NCBI RefSeq assembly: GCF_010727945.1
Contig: NZ_AP022569.1
Coordinates: forward strand, 5,084,001 to 5,148,000
Length of the DNA stretch: 64,000 nucleotides
Reading direction: 5' to 3'
From: Mycobacterium cookii
Lineage (GTDB): Bacteria > Actinomycetota > Actinomycetes > Mycobacteriales > Mycobacteriaceae
The notes under the pieces were generated by a model, which worked only from the letters and a program-made list of their open reading frames with translations, searched no databases and had not been told where the DNA came from. This document shows positions 8,891 through 17,709 of this stretch, piece after piece. The translations under genes were made by a program, and so were the position numbers. The first letter of the stretch is position 1. Each line of letters starts with the position of its first letter.

Positions 8891-10698
8891 CCTCCAGCGG
8901 TCCTTCCGAGGACCACCCCGAGGCAATCACGCTCGGCCTGCACGACGCGTCGCCGCCGCATCTTATCGACGCGATGGCGAAAGATGTCGAGCTCGAATTG
9001 GGTTGGGGCCGACTGATCTTCGGCCAGACATTCGCCGACCCGGCGACGCTGGCCGAGGCGCTGCGACGGGAAGCACCCGGACGCCGCGACATCTGCATTT
9101 ATGCGCGCGAATCGCACGTCGTGGTGGCCGGAGCGCCCGCCGAGCTTTTCATCGACCCCAGCCACACTTACCGGCTGCGATTCGTCGACTCGTCGGAAGA
9201 CGACGAGACGGCGCCGTCGCCGGTCGGCATCACGGTGCGCACACTGAAAGACCCGTCCGACGCGGACTCGATGAATCGCGTATTCGTCCGTTGCGGAATG
9301 GTTCCCGCGCCCGTCGACGTGATCTGGGACAACCACCTCAATCAGCCCGCCGTCACCTACTTGCTTGCGGTACGCGACGACGACGGTGCGGTGGTGGGGA
9401 CGGTCACCGGCGTCGACCACGAGCTGCTGTTCTCCGATCCCGAACGCGGCTCGAGTTTGTGGACGCTGGCGGTCGATCCCGTTGCCGGCGTTCCCGGAAT
9501 CGGCATCGCTTTGACCCGAAAGTTGGCCGCGCACTTCCGTCGTGCCGGCCGCGCCTACATGGACCTGTCCGTCACCCACGACAACGCCGCCGCGATCAAG
9601 CTGTATGAGAAGCTGGGATTCCGGCGCGTCCCGGTACTGGCGATCAAGCGGAAAAACGCCATCAACACCCAGTTGTTCAGCCCGCCGCCGGAAACGATCG
9701 ACGACCTCAACCCCTACGCGCGGATCATTGCCGACGAAGCCGTGCGCCGCGGCATCTGGGTGGAGGTTCTCGACGCCGAAACCGGCGAGATGCGCCTCAA
9801 CCACGGTGGCCGTAGCGTCATCACCCGAGAATCGCTGTCGGAGTTCACCTCGGCGATCGCCATGTGCCGTTGCGACGACAAGAGATTGACCCGCCGGCTG
9901 GTTTCGGATGCCGGAATCACCGTTCCGCGTGCGCGGTTGGCGACGTTCGACGACGACGATTTCGAATTCTTGAAGGACGTCGGTGAAGTCGTCGTCAAAC
10001 CCACGCGAGGCGAGCAGGGCAAAGGCATCACCGTCGGCGTCACCGTCGACCACGGGCCCGGTGAACTGGCCGCCGCCGTGGCGCGAGCGAGGGAGCAGTA
10101 CCCGGAGGTTTTGATCGAGCAACGAATCAAGGGCGATGACCTTCGACTCGTGGTGATCGACGGCCGCGTCGTCGCCGCCGCGCTGCGGCTGCCGCCGGAG
10201 ATCATCGGTACCGGCGAGCACACCGTGCGGGACCTGATCGTCGCCGAGAGCCGACGGCGCTCGGCGGCCACCGGCGGTGAATCGCGCATCCCGCTCGACG
10301 AGGTCACCGAGGCAACGTGCGCAGAACAGGGTTGGCGACTCGATGATGTTCTGCCGCAGGGACAGCGGCTGCGCGTCCGCCACACCGCCAACCTGCATCA
10401 GGGCGGCACCATCCACGACGTCACAACCGACGTGAACCCGGAGCTGTGCCGCGTCGCGGTGACCGCGGCCGAGGCGATCGGCATCCCGGTCACCGGGATC
10501 GACCTTCTCGTTCCCGATGTCACCGGCGAGGAATACGCGTTCATCGAAGCCAACGAGCGGCCGGGGCTGGCCAATCACGAACCTCAGCCCACCGCCGCGG
10601 CTTTCGTCGATTACCTGTTTCCCGGCCAGCCAGGACAGCCGTTCGCCTGGACGCCCGAGGAATCGCCGCGCAACCCCGACGACTCGGTGATCAGATGA
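8887..10698 (+). CDS. ngg: N-acetylglutaminylglutamine synthetase (GNAT plus ATP-grasp fusion)
   Basis: A 603-aa bifunctional enzyme. Residues about 110-235 form a GNAT acetyltransferase (N-D-N-A-A-A-I-K-L-Y-E-K-L-G-F is the typical C-terminal GNAT strand/helix). Residues about 270-590 form a cyanophycin-synthetase-like ATP-grasp ligase (V-V-V-K-P-T-R-G-E-Q-G-K-G and the late F-I-E-A-N-E-R-P-G metal-binding strand). By family knowledge it acetylates glutamine and joins it to a second glutamine, after which the asnO product amidates the dipeptide. ATG overlaps the asnO stop (ATGA). The 3' end overlaps the convergent SDR gene by 8 nt. Confidence 0.88.
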   Translation: MTSSGPSEDHPEAITLGLHDASPPHLIDAMAKDVELELGWGRLIFGQTFADPATLAEALRREAPGRRDICIYARESHVVVAGAPAELFIDPSHTYRLRFVDSSEDDETAPSPVGITVRTLKDPSDADSMNRVFVRCGMVPAPVDVIWDNHLNQPAVTYLLAVRDDDGAVVGTVTGVDHELLFSDPERGSSLWTLAVDPVAGVPGIGIALTRKLAAHFRRAGRAYMDLSVTHDNAAAIKLYEKLGFRRVPVLAIKRKNAINTQLFSPPPETIDDLNPYARIIADEAVRRGIWVEVLDAETGEMRLNHGGRSVITRESLSEFTSAIAMCRCDDKRLTRRLVSDAGITVPRARLATFDDDDFEFLKDVGEVVVKPTRGEQGKGITVGVTVDHGPGELAAAVARAREQYPEVLIEQRIKGDDLRLVVIDGRVVAAALRLPPEIIGTGEHTVRDLIVAESRRRSAATGGESRIPLDEVTEATCAEQGWRLDDVLPQGQRLRVRHTANLHQGGTIHDVTTDVNPELCRVAVTAAEAIGIPVTGIDLLVPDVTGEEYAFIEANERPGLANHEPQPTAAAFVDYLFPGQPGQPFAWTPEESPRNPDDSVIR

Positions 10699-11494
10699 AG
10701 TCCGAACCGCCGTCGACGTTCACCGTCGCGCCGGTCACGTAGCCGTTTCGTTTCGACGCCAGGTACGCGGTGAGCGAGGCGACCTCCTCGGGCAGGCCGG
10801 CGCGGCCGAGGTCGCACGGCTGATGAAAGTTGTTGTCGATCCAGGTCATCACGTCACGCGGGTCGGTGGCGTCCAGGCCGTCGGCAGCGAGAATGTCTTT
10901 GAGGTTTTCGGTGAAACTGGCCGTGACGATGGTGCCGGGGCAGACGCAGTTCACCAGGATGCCATCTTTGGCAAGGCTTTTCGACAGGTTCTTGGTGATG
11001 CTGGATAGCGCTGCTTTGGCAGCGGTGTAGGCGACGATGCGAGGGTTCTGTCGCTGGATGGAATGCGCGGACAGGGTGACGATTCGGGCCCATTCCGCGG
11101 CGCGCAGCATGGGCAGCGCGGCGCGAATCGAGCGCACGCCGGACATGGTGCCCAGCGCGAACGCGGCGTCCCAGTCGGCATCCTCCATCTGCTCGAAATA
11201 GCCGTCGCCGGGACCGATGGTGTGCACCAGGCTGTTCAGCGATCCCCAGCGTTCGGACACGGCGGCGAAGCCGTCGGCGATGGACGCCGCATCAGTCATG
11301 TCGACGCTGATCCCCATCGCGTCCGGGGCTCCGGCGGCCCGAAGCGCATCCACCGCGGCATCGAGCGCGCTTCTGCCGCGGGCCATCACGGCAACGTTGG
11401 CTCCTTCGGCGGCAAGGCATTCTGCGATGGCCAGCCCCATACCCTTGCTGCCGCCAGTGACGACGGCATTCGATCCGGTGAAACCCAGGTCCAC
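10691..11494 (-). CDS. Short-chain dehydrogenase/reductase (SDR)
   Basis: A 267-aa classical SDR with the nucleotide-binding motif T13-G-G-S-K-G-M-G20 and the catalytic Y-T-A-A-K with an upstream serine (T-L-S-A-H-S). It ends with the typical V-N-V-D-G-G region. The GTG start at 11494 was chosen because AGAGGAAG sits 5-6 nt before it and homologues begin at this point; upstream codons are low-complexity and overlap the TetR gene. It is the last gene of the operon DUF1214, sulfotransferase, TetR, SDR, 13 nt behind the TetR stop. The substrate is unknown; neighbours suggest a steroid- or lipid-like alcohol or ketone. Confidence 0.88.
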   Translation of the reverse strand: MDLGFTGSNAVVTGGSKGMGLAIAECLAAEGANVAVMARGRSALDAAVDALRAAGAPDAMGISVDMTDAASIADGFAAVSERWGSLNSLVHTIGPGDGYFEQMEDADWDAAFALGTMSGVRSIRAALPMLRAAEWARIVTLSAHSIQRQNPRIVAYTAAKAALSSITKNLSKSLAKDGILVNCVCPGTIVTASFTENLKDILAADGLDATDPRDVMTWIDNNFHQPCDLGRAGLPEEVASLTAYLASKRNGYVTGATVNVDGGSDFI

Positions 11495-11507
11495 GGTCTT
11501 CCTCTTT

Positions 11508-12158
11508 TCAGGTGAGTCGAGTGAGTTGTGTGACGGTTTCGGGCGCCACGCCGAGACCGCGCAGGCAGAATTGGAACGCGGTACGGCGAATCTCGTTGCG
11601 TTGGCAATCGCTTGTCGCCCAGTGTCGTTCGGTGCACGCCCACACCACACCCTGGATCGACTGAGCGTCGGTCGCCGGATCGATGCCGTGGAAGGAGCCA
11701 TCGTCGAGGCCGCGTTGCAGCTGTTCGATAAGCGGCTCGAGCATTTGGGCGTAGGCCGGCTGGATCAGCTCGGGGGAGGCGAACATCTGCGACTGGGCTT
11801 CCATCGACAGCTGACGCAGATCGGATTTGATGTTGTCGTCGAAGGCCAAGTCCAGTCGGCCGTCGATCCACGCCGCGACCGCTTCGACCGGCGTGGCGGC
11901 CTTCGCAATCTTTCTTCTGAGCCGTCGCATTTCCACGCGCGCCATATCCAGGAAGACCGCGGCAACCAACTCGTCTTTGGAGTCGAAGTGCCGGTAGAAC
12001 GCTCGGGTGCTCAATTGTGCGCGATCAAGAACCGCGGCGATACTGAGTCCTCGAACACCTTGCTCACGAACAGATTTCGATGCGGCGGCCAGAATCGCGC
12101 GCCGCACGTCAGGATCGGGGGCAAGTTTGTCCCGTCGCCGCGTCGCGGGCTGGGTCAT
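11508..12158 (-). CDS. TetR-family transcriptional regulator
   Basis: A 216-aa protein. Residues about 15-65 form the helix-turn-helix (A-I-L-A-A-A-S, then L-S-T-R-A-F-Y-R-H-F), and the remainder is a helical ligand-binding domain. The start ATG overlaps the sulfotransferase stop (ATGA), so translation is coupled. As the only regulator in a four-gene operon whose promoter is followed by a near-perfect 29-bp palindrome (14537-14565), it is the obvious candidate for autorepression, relieved by a substrate of the SDR or sulfotransferase. That link is inferred. Confidence 0.9.
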   Translation of the reverse strand: MTQPATRRRDKLAPDPDVRRAILAAASKSVREQGVRGLSIAAVLDRAQLSTRAFYRHFDSKDELVAAVFLDMARVEMRRLRRKIAKAATPVEAVAAWIDGRLDLAFDDNIKSDLRQLSMEAQSQMFASPELIQPAYAQMLEPLIEQLQRGLDDGSFHGIDPATDAQSIQGVVWACTERHWATSDCQRNEIRRTAFQFCLRGLGVAPETVTQLTRLT

Positions 12159-13300
12159 GCGGTCGCGTCGTAGGTTCGCAGGTATTCCGCGAATCGTTCG
12201 CGAACACCGTCGGGGGTCAGACCGTACTCGGCCAGGTCGTAATCGTGTGCGCCCCGAGAGCCCGGTTCGTGGCCGCGGGCCCACTGCTCGACCGACCGTT
12301 CGGTGTCATCGCTGAACGTCAGGCCCAGCCGGTCATATGCGGTCGCCAAGGCCTTGATCGGATCGGTCTGCAAGTCGGCGAACGAGACATCGGCGAATCG
12401 CTGGTCGCCGAAGCGTTTCCGGAAGTTCATCGCACGCCGGGTGGCTTCGGCCCAGCTGTCCAGTTGCTCGGCGCCGAGCTCCTCGGGGTCGTCGCGGTCG
12501 CTGCTCCAGCTGCGGACGTATCGGATCAGGCTGCACACCGAACCCATCACTTTGGCCGGATCACGGTGACTCCACATGAATTTCGCGTTCGGGTAGGCCT
12601 CCACAAGCGCGTCGAGCGCGAACATGTGCACCGGGGTCTTCAGGTGCCACAGCACGGGCGGGCAGTGCCACTGCAGAAGTTTCAGGACGCGACGATGAAA
12701 GGTGTAGGTCTCAACCATATCGCAATCCATCAGCCAGGCAAGGTAACCCGGGACTCGCACGACGCCGTCGAAATGGAAAGTCCGAAAACTCATGCCCATC
12801 AGATCCTGGCATTCGGTCGGAGCCGTCGGCTCGGAGTTGTACAGCGTCTTCATCAGCGGGAACATATCGTTCAGCATCTGCAGGCCTGCTTCGGCCTGCG
12901 CGATCCGGGGATCGTCGTGCTGAGTCGCGGCCTCCGGGGGCGGTGTCGGCGCTTGCGATTCCCACATTCGCAACGACCTGAACTGCGGATCGGCGGCCAC
13001 CAGCTGGCTCAGCGCGGTGGTTCCGGTGCGGGGGAGTCCGATGACGAAGACCGGGCCACCGACCACTTCTTCGTCGATTTCGGGGTGCTCGGCGTAGGTC
13101 GCTTCGACCTTGAGTCGCTGAATCAGTGCGTTGCTGATGGTCGCGTGCTGAATGACCCCGCCCATCTCGGACAGTTCGGCTTCGGTGTTCAGCGACTCGA
13201 CGGTGCGCTCGAGTCCTTCCCGGTAGTAGGGTGACCCGAAATCGTCCAGACCGGTTGCGGCGCGGGCCCCGTCTTCGAGTTCGTCTGCTGAGAACGTCAC
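12155..13300 (-). CDS. Sulfotransferase family protein
   Basis: A 381-aa cytosolic sulfotransferase-like protein of the kind expanded in mycobacteria. The 5'-phosphosulfate-binding loop is G88-L-P-R-T-G-T-T95 and the 3'-phosphate-binding strand/helix is W-S-H-R-D-P-A-K-V. Enzymes of this family move sulfate from PAPS to a hydroxyl of a lipid, glycolipid or sterol. The ATG overlaps the stop of the upstream DUF1214 gene by 4 nt and its own stop overlaps the TetR start, so all are translated together. The acceptor is unknown. Confidence 0.88.
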   Translation of the reverse strand: MTFSADELEDGARAATGLDDFGSPYYREGLERTVESLNTEAELSEMGGVIQHATISNALIQRLKVEATYAEHPEIDEEVVGGPVFVIGLPRTGTTALSQLVAADPQFRSLRMWESQAPTPPPEAATQHDDPRIAQAEAGLQMLNDMFPLMKTLYNSEPTAPTECQDLMGMSFRTFHFDGVVRVPGYLAWLMDCDMVETYTFHRRVLKLLQWHCPPVLWHLKTPVHMFALDALVEAYPNAKFMWSHRDPAKVMGSVCSLIRYVRSWSSDRDDPEELGAEQLDSWAEATRRAMNFRKRFGDQRFADVSFADLQTDPIKALATAYDRLGLTFSDDTERSVEQWARGHEPGSRGAHDYDLAEYGLTPDGVRERFAEYLRTYDATA

Positions 13301-14514
13301 ACTCTGAACCTTTCGTGTACGGCACGCCGACGTCGTTCGAGCACGGCGGACCGCTCGTCGGGGGTGATCCGCGTGGTGTCAGCGGGCAGCTCCGACCCCA
13401 GGTCGTCGAACGAGACCAGCCGGACTTGCGGGGTCGGCGCGGTCTCGGTGCGCACGCAGCGCAAGATCATCGCGCCGTTGCTGTAGCCCGCGGTGTCGAG
13501 CCAGTTCGCGATTCCGGGGTCGCGCTCGCTGAGCACCACCCGCACCCGCCCGTCGGAGTCGACAGCGGCTTGATGCGCATTGAGGCTGGATTGATGACGA
13601 CCGTAGTGGATCGTCTCCCACCACGGGTTGCCGAGCGAATAGCTCCAGTAAACCCCTTGCGGTGGTTCGACTTCGAGGATCAGCGCCTCGTCAGGAGCGA
13701 GCTCCCACCGGCCGATCACCGGCTTGTTCTCGGCGGCGGCGCCCATCGCGGTGCGGTCGATCGGGGGCAGGAATCCGTTGGCCGGCGGTGCGCCGCCGAA
13801 CTGCAGAAAGAACTGCAGGTTGTCGTGGACGAAATCACCCAGTGCGACCAGTTGCCGCGGCACCGAGGCATCCAATGCGACGGTTGGCTTTTCAGCGGCG
13901 ACCGGCGGGCCGACTCGTTCGATCTGCAGCGATGACGGTTGCTCGGTGTCCCAGTCGTAGAAGAAATGTCGCACCGTCAGCGTCGGGTGATCGCCGTCGA
14001 TCCGCATCCAGTTTCCGTCGTGTTGCGCGGCGGACAAGATGACTTCAAAGTTGCCGTCCTTGTCGATGTCCAGCTCGTCGACCAATTCGTTTGCGGTGGA
14101 GGCGATACCGTTCATCGTCTGCAATCCGACGTATCGGGCGGTGCCCCGGTTGCCGAATAACCGGTAGCTCTCACCGCCCCGCAACGCGGCGCGGGTGTAC
14201 AGACAGTCCGGGCATTCCATTCCCCAACTGACGATGTCGTCCGTGCTGGTGCGCTGAACGGACAGGATGGGATCGGCGTCGAACCGCAACGCCTCGTCGA
14301 TACCGGCCGCGAGCAGCACCAGGAGGTGCCGCATCCCGGCCGCGAGGTCAATCCGATTCCGAGTCACCTGATCGTTGTGGACGATCTCGGCTGCACTCTC
14401 GAGCCGGCTCATCAGATGCGACCACGCCTGAGCTGGGTCGACGTCCTCGCCGGTCAGCGACGCCTCGGCGATCGAGTGCGGCAACCACGCTAGCGGACCC
14501 TGTCCAGCGCTCAC
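13297..14514 (-). CDS. DUF1214-domain protein
   Basis: A 405-aa soluble protein with the DUF1214 signature in the second half (Y-W-S-Y-S-L-G-N-P-W-W and N-R-G-T-A-R-Y-V-G-L-Q). The family has no settled activity but often sits in lipid or xenobiotic gene clusters. The GTG start is preceded by GGAGGAA. It is the first gene of the minus-strand operon, directly downstream of a consensus-like promoter and a palindromic operator. Confidence 0.82.
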   Translation of the reverse strand: MSAGQGPLAWLPHSIAEASLTGEDVDPAQAWSHLMSRLESAAEIVHNDQVTRNRIDLAAGMRHLLVLLAAGIDEALRFDADPILSVQRTSTDDIVSWGMECPDCLYTRAALRGGESYRLFGNRGTARYVGLQTMNGIASTANELVDELDIDKDGNFEVILSAAQHDGNWMRIDGDHPTLTVRHFFYDWDTEQPSSLQIERVGPPVAAEKPTVALDASVPRQLVALGDFVHDNLQFFLQFGGAPPANGFLPPIDRTAMGAAAENKPVIGRWELAPDEALILEVEPPQGVYWSYSLGNPWWETIHYGRHQSSLNAHQAAVDSDGRVRVVLSERDPGIANWLDTAGYSNGAMILRCVRTETAPTPQVRLVSFDDLGSELPADTTRITPDERSAVLERRRRAVHERFRV

Positions 14515-14536
14515 ATTTCCTCCGCCGTCGCAGGGC

Positions 14537-14565
14537 GTTAAATGAGAACAGCGTTTTCACTTAAC
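14537..14565. promoter_or_regulatory. Palindromic operator, probably for the operon's TetR
   Basis: Two 12-nt arms, GTTAAATGAGAA-C and its near-complement, are separated by 5 nt. The left arm reads GTTAAATGAGAAC and the right GTTTTCACTTAAC, with two mismatches per arm pair. The site lies between the inferred transcription start (about 14567) and the GTG at 14514, an ideal position for repression. Confidence 0.72.
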
Positions 14566-14573
14566 GTGGGATC

Positions 14574-14603
14574 ACTATCACAGCCGCCGCACCGGATTGT
14601 CAA
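14574..14603 (-). promoter_or_regulatory. SigA-type promoter of the DUF1214-sulfotransferase-tetR-SDR operon
   Basis: On the minus strand TTGACA (14603-14598) and GATAGT (14579-14574) are separated by 18 nt, matching the housekeeping consensus. The palindromic operator begins about 8 nt downstream of the -10 box. Confidence 0.65.
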
Positions 14604-14621
14604 TGCTCGTCGCCGAACGCT

Positions 14622-15056
14622 GACCTTGCTCCGGATGATTCTGGTACCGGCTTGCATGCACATCCTCGGCCGATGGAACTGGTGGGCACCGGCGCATCGG
14701 CGTCAGAGAATCCGTCTCGCGGGCATGAAAAGCCGTGTTCAGAGGCGCGACAAGTTTTTTTCACCGTCACCCATCCAAGCCCGCCCAGGCTCCGAACTAA
14801 TTAGGCACGCGTTCAATGTCGGCACGCGTGGAGCCGCGACGCGAGCGGACCGCCAGCGTGACTGTCAGCCGGACCGAACGGGGTGTAGATAGGTGGCTAG
14901 CACTGAGTTGCAGGACATGCGAGCTCGAATGTCTGCGGATTCGTACCGCGGCCACTGCGCGAAGGCGCGCAGTTGAGCACTCGTAACGGCGTGCCGCGGG
15001 CGCTGACTCCGCCACATCGCCGCAAGCGTGAGTACCCAAGCTATTCAGGTACCGGC
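14622..15056 (+). repeat. Direct repeat copy 1: mmpL 3' end, spacer and crtE 5' end (non-functional copy)
   Basis: This 435-bp block matches 17252-17709 almost base for base. It contains the last codons of mmpL, the mmpL-crtE spacer and the first codons of crtE. About eight substitutions are visible, plus a 23-bp deletion near 14695 that breaks the mmpL remnant. No intact gene is present. A fossil crtE start runs from TTG 14973 to a stop at 15120-15122, 21 nt before the live mmpL. Nothing else in 14604-15143 looks coding. This is best read as the scar of a tandem duplication of mmpL and the crtE leader, with most of the first mmpL lost. Confidence 0.92.
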
Positions 15057-15143
15057 TTAGGGCACCGCAGCGCCGACGAGGAACCCTTACTGCGCCGGTT
15101 CCGCGGCAACGGATCCACTTGAGCCCCGCTAGGGAGGCCGATC

Positions 15144-17381
15144 GTGCTGCATCGGGTCGCAACGCTAGCCATCGCCGCGCCGCGCCGCGTTCTTGTCGTC
15201 GCCGCGTTGGTGATGGTCGCCGCCGCAGTCTTTGGTGCGCCGGTCGCGAAGAGCTTGTCGGCGGGCGGGTTTCAGGATCCGTCCGCCGAGTCGTCGCGTG
15301 CCACGGGGCTGCTCGCCGATAAGTTCGGTCGGGGCGAAGTGCAATTGCTGTTCATGGTCACTGCGCCCGGCGGCGTTCATGGGGCGGCTGCCCGGGCTGC
15401 GGGGATGGACATCGTGAACCGGATCAAGGGCGGGCGGTACGCGGTCGATGTGGTGTCGCCATGGACAGCGCCACCGCAGGCTGTCGCCGATCTGGTCAGC
15501 AAGGACGGCCGATCAGGGCTGGTCGTCGCGGGCATAGTCGGTGGTGAGAAAGAGGGCCCTGCGCGCGCGCAAGCTCTCGCTGATGGGGTGGCGCAGTCTG
15601 TGCTGCCCAGACATCGCGATGTGACGGTGTTAGCGGGCGGGCCGGGGATGGTGTACTCGCAGATCAACTCACAGACCGAGCGGGATCTGCTGGTCATGGA
15701 GTCGATTGCGCTTCCGGTCAGTTTCGTGGTGCTGGTGTGGGTCTTCGGGGGTCTGCTGGCGGCGGCGCTGCCGGTGATGGTGGGTGGGTTGGCGATTGTC
15801 AGCTCGTTATCGGTTCTACGTCTGATCGCGACGACCACCGATGTGTCGATTTTCGCCCTGAGCTTGTCCAGCGCTTTGGGTCTGGCGTTGGCCATTGACT
15901 ACACACTGCTGATCGTCAGCCGCTACCGCGATGAAATCGCGGAGGGCGCCGAGCTAGATCAGGCGCTGATCCAGACGATGCAGACCGCGGGGCGCACCGT
16001 GATGTTTTCGGCCACGACAGTGGCGCTGTCGATCGCAGCCATGGTGTTGTTCCCGATGTACTTCCTCAAATCGTTCGCCTACGCCGGCGTCGCGACCGTG
16101 GCGTTATGCGCGTTGGCCGCGCTTATCGTCACGCCGGCAGCCATCGTGTTGCTTGGCCCCCGGCTGGACGCCCTCGACGTCCGCCGTGGGATACGTCGGC
16201 TGCAGCACCGCGACGAACCACCGGGAAGACCGGTGACGCAATTCTTCTGGTACCGATGGGCGAAGTCGGTGATGCGGCGCTCGATGGTGATCGGCCTGGC
16301 CGGCTCGGCGGTTCTGCTCGTGCTCGGTCTGCCCTTCCTGGGAATCAAGTGGGGATTCCCCGACGATCGTGTCCTACCGGGCTCTTCTTCTGCGCGTCAG
16401 GTTGGCGATCGGGTGCGCGAGGGCTTCACCGACAACTCCGCAACAGCAGTGACGATTGTGCTACCCGACGCTAGGGGTCTGACTCCGGCCGATGTGGAGC
16501 GCTACGCGGCCAGACTGTCGGGAGTCGCCGACGTCTCGTCGGTCAGCGCGCCGACGGGCACCTTTGCCGCCGGGAACAAGATCGGCCCACCGACGGCACC
16601 CGCCGGAGCCAGCGACGGCAGCGCGTTTCTCACGGTCGGCAGCAACGTGCCGTTGTTCTCGACGTTGTCGGAGACTCAGCTGGATCATCTGCGTGAGGTT
16701 GGTGCGCCGGACGGTCGTGCCGTCGAACTCACCGGCCTGGCTCAGATCAACCGCGACAGCGTCGACGCCGTCACTTCGCGCCTGCCGCTGGTGCTGATCG
16801 TCATCGCTGCCGTGACATTGGTGTTGCTGTTTCTGCTGACGGGCAGTGTGGTCCTACCCGTCAAAGCCGTGATCCTCAATGTGCTTTCGCTGACGGCTGC
16901 ATTCGGCGCGCTGGTGTGGATCTTTCAGGACGGCCATCTGGGCGCGTTGGGAACCACACCCACAGGCACGCTGGTCGCCAACATGCCAGTGCTGCTGTTT
17001 TGCATCGCGTTCGGACTGTCCATGGACTACGAGGTGTTCCTGATCTCACGGATCCGCGAATTCTGGCTGGCGAGCGAACGCACCCGCGCCGACAACGACG
17101 AGAGCGTGGCACTCGGTGTGGCCTACACCGGGCGTGTCGTCACAACCGCGGCCCTGGTCATGTTGATCTCGTTCACCGCGCTGATCGCCGCGCAGGTCTC
17201 CTTCATGCGCATGTTCGGGGTGGGCCTGACCCTGGCTGTCTTCGTCGACGCGACCTTGGTCCGGATGATTCTGGTACCGGCTTGCATGCACATCCTCGGC
17301 CGATGGAACTGGTGGGCACCCGCACCCTTGGCGCGCCTGCACCGGCGCATCGGCATCAGCGAATCCGTCTCGCGGGCATGA
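15144..17381 (+). CDS. MmpL/MMPL-family transporter linked to carotenoid genes
   Basis: A 745-aa RND-type membrane transporter with two repeats of one helix, an extracytoplasmic domain and five helices. Both Asp-Tyr proton-relay pairs are present: D252-Y253 (A-I-D-Y-T) in the first half and S-M-D-Y-E in the second. It is shorter than lipid-exporting MmpL3/4/5, fitting the small MMPL class. The GTG start has AGGGAGG 6 nt upstream. It sits just before crtE and is flanked by a direct repeat, so its leader is a copy of the crtE leader. A role in moving carotenoid or another polyprenyl lipid is plausible but inferred from position only. Confidence 0.92.
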   Translation: MLHRVATLAIAAPRRVLVVAALVMVAAAVFGAPVAKSLSAGGFQDPSAESSRATGLLADKFGRGEVQLLFMVTAPGGVHGAAARAAGMDIVNRIKGGRYAVDVVSPWTAPPQAVADLVSKDGRSGLVVAGIVGGEKEGPARAQALADGVAQSVLPRHRDVTVLAGGPGMVYSQINSQTERDLLVMESIALPVSFVVLVWVFGGLLAAALPVMVGGLAIVSSLSVLRLIATTTDVSIFALSLSSALGLALAIDYTLLIVSRYRDEIAEGAELDQALIQTMQTAGRTVMFSATTVALSIAAMVLFPMYFLKSFAYAGVATVALCALAALIVTPAAIVLLGPRLDALDVRRGIRRLQHRDEPPGRPVTQFFWYRWAKSVMRRSMVIGLAGSAVLLVLGLPFLGIKWGFPDDRVLPGSSSARQVGDRVREGFTDNSATAVTIVLPDARGLTPADVERYAARLSGVADVSSVSAPTGTFAAGNKIGPPTAPAGASDGSAFLTVGSNVPLFSTLSETQLDHLREVGAPDGRAVELTGLAQINRDSVDAVTSRLPLVLIVIAAVTLVLLFLLTGSVVLPVKAVILNVLSLTAAFGALVWIFQDGHLGALGTTPTGTLVANMPVLLFCIAFGLSMDYEVFLISRIREFWLASERTRADNDESVALGVAYTGRVVTTAALVMLISFTALIAAQVSFMRMFGVGLTLAVFVDATLVRMILVPACMHILGRWNWWAPAPLARLHRRIGISESVSRA

Positions 17382-17709
17382 AAAGCCGTGTTCAGAGGCG
17401 CGACAAGTTTTTTTCACCGTCACCCATCCAAGCCCCCCCAGGCTCCGAACTAATTAGGCACGCGTTCAATGTCGGCACGCGTGGAGCCGCGACGCGAGCG
17501 GACCGCCAGCGTGACTGTCAGCCGGACCGAACGGGGTGTAGATAGGTGGCTAGCACTGAGTTGCAGGACATGCGAGCTCGAATGTCTGCGGATTCGTACC
17601 GCGGCCACTGCGCGAAGGCGCGCAGTTGAGCACTCGTAACGGCGTGCCGCGGGCGCTGGCTCCGCCGCATCGCCGCAAGCGTGAGTACCGAAGCTATTCA
17701 GGTACCGGC
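17252..17709 (+). repeat. Direct repeat copy 2: mmpL 3' end, spacer and crtE 5' end (functional copy)
   Basis: The partner of 14622-15056, offset by 2630 bp before and 2653 bp after a 23-bp indel. Here the mmpL C-terminus and the crtE N-terminus are intact. The 244-nt spacer (17382-17625) should hold the crtE promoter; I could not pick a convincing -35/-10 pair. The block ends in GGTACCGGC, a string also present near its own start (17274), so short homology may have mediated the rearrangement. Confidence 0.9.

Noticed and set aside
8656..10578. Long open frame antisense to the NAGGN synthetase gene
   Set aside because: Composition is what a high-G+C gene gives on its opposite strand; no recognisable domain, and the sense gene has clear GNAT and ATP-grasp motifs.
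14542..14892. 116-codon open frame in repeat copy 1 as a real small protein
   Set aside because: It is the broken mmpL tail plus spacer; its middle matches the mmpL C-terminus and the rest is non-coding in copy 2.
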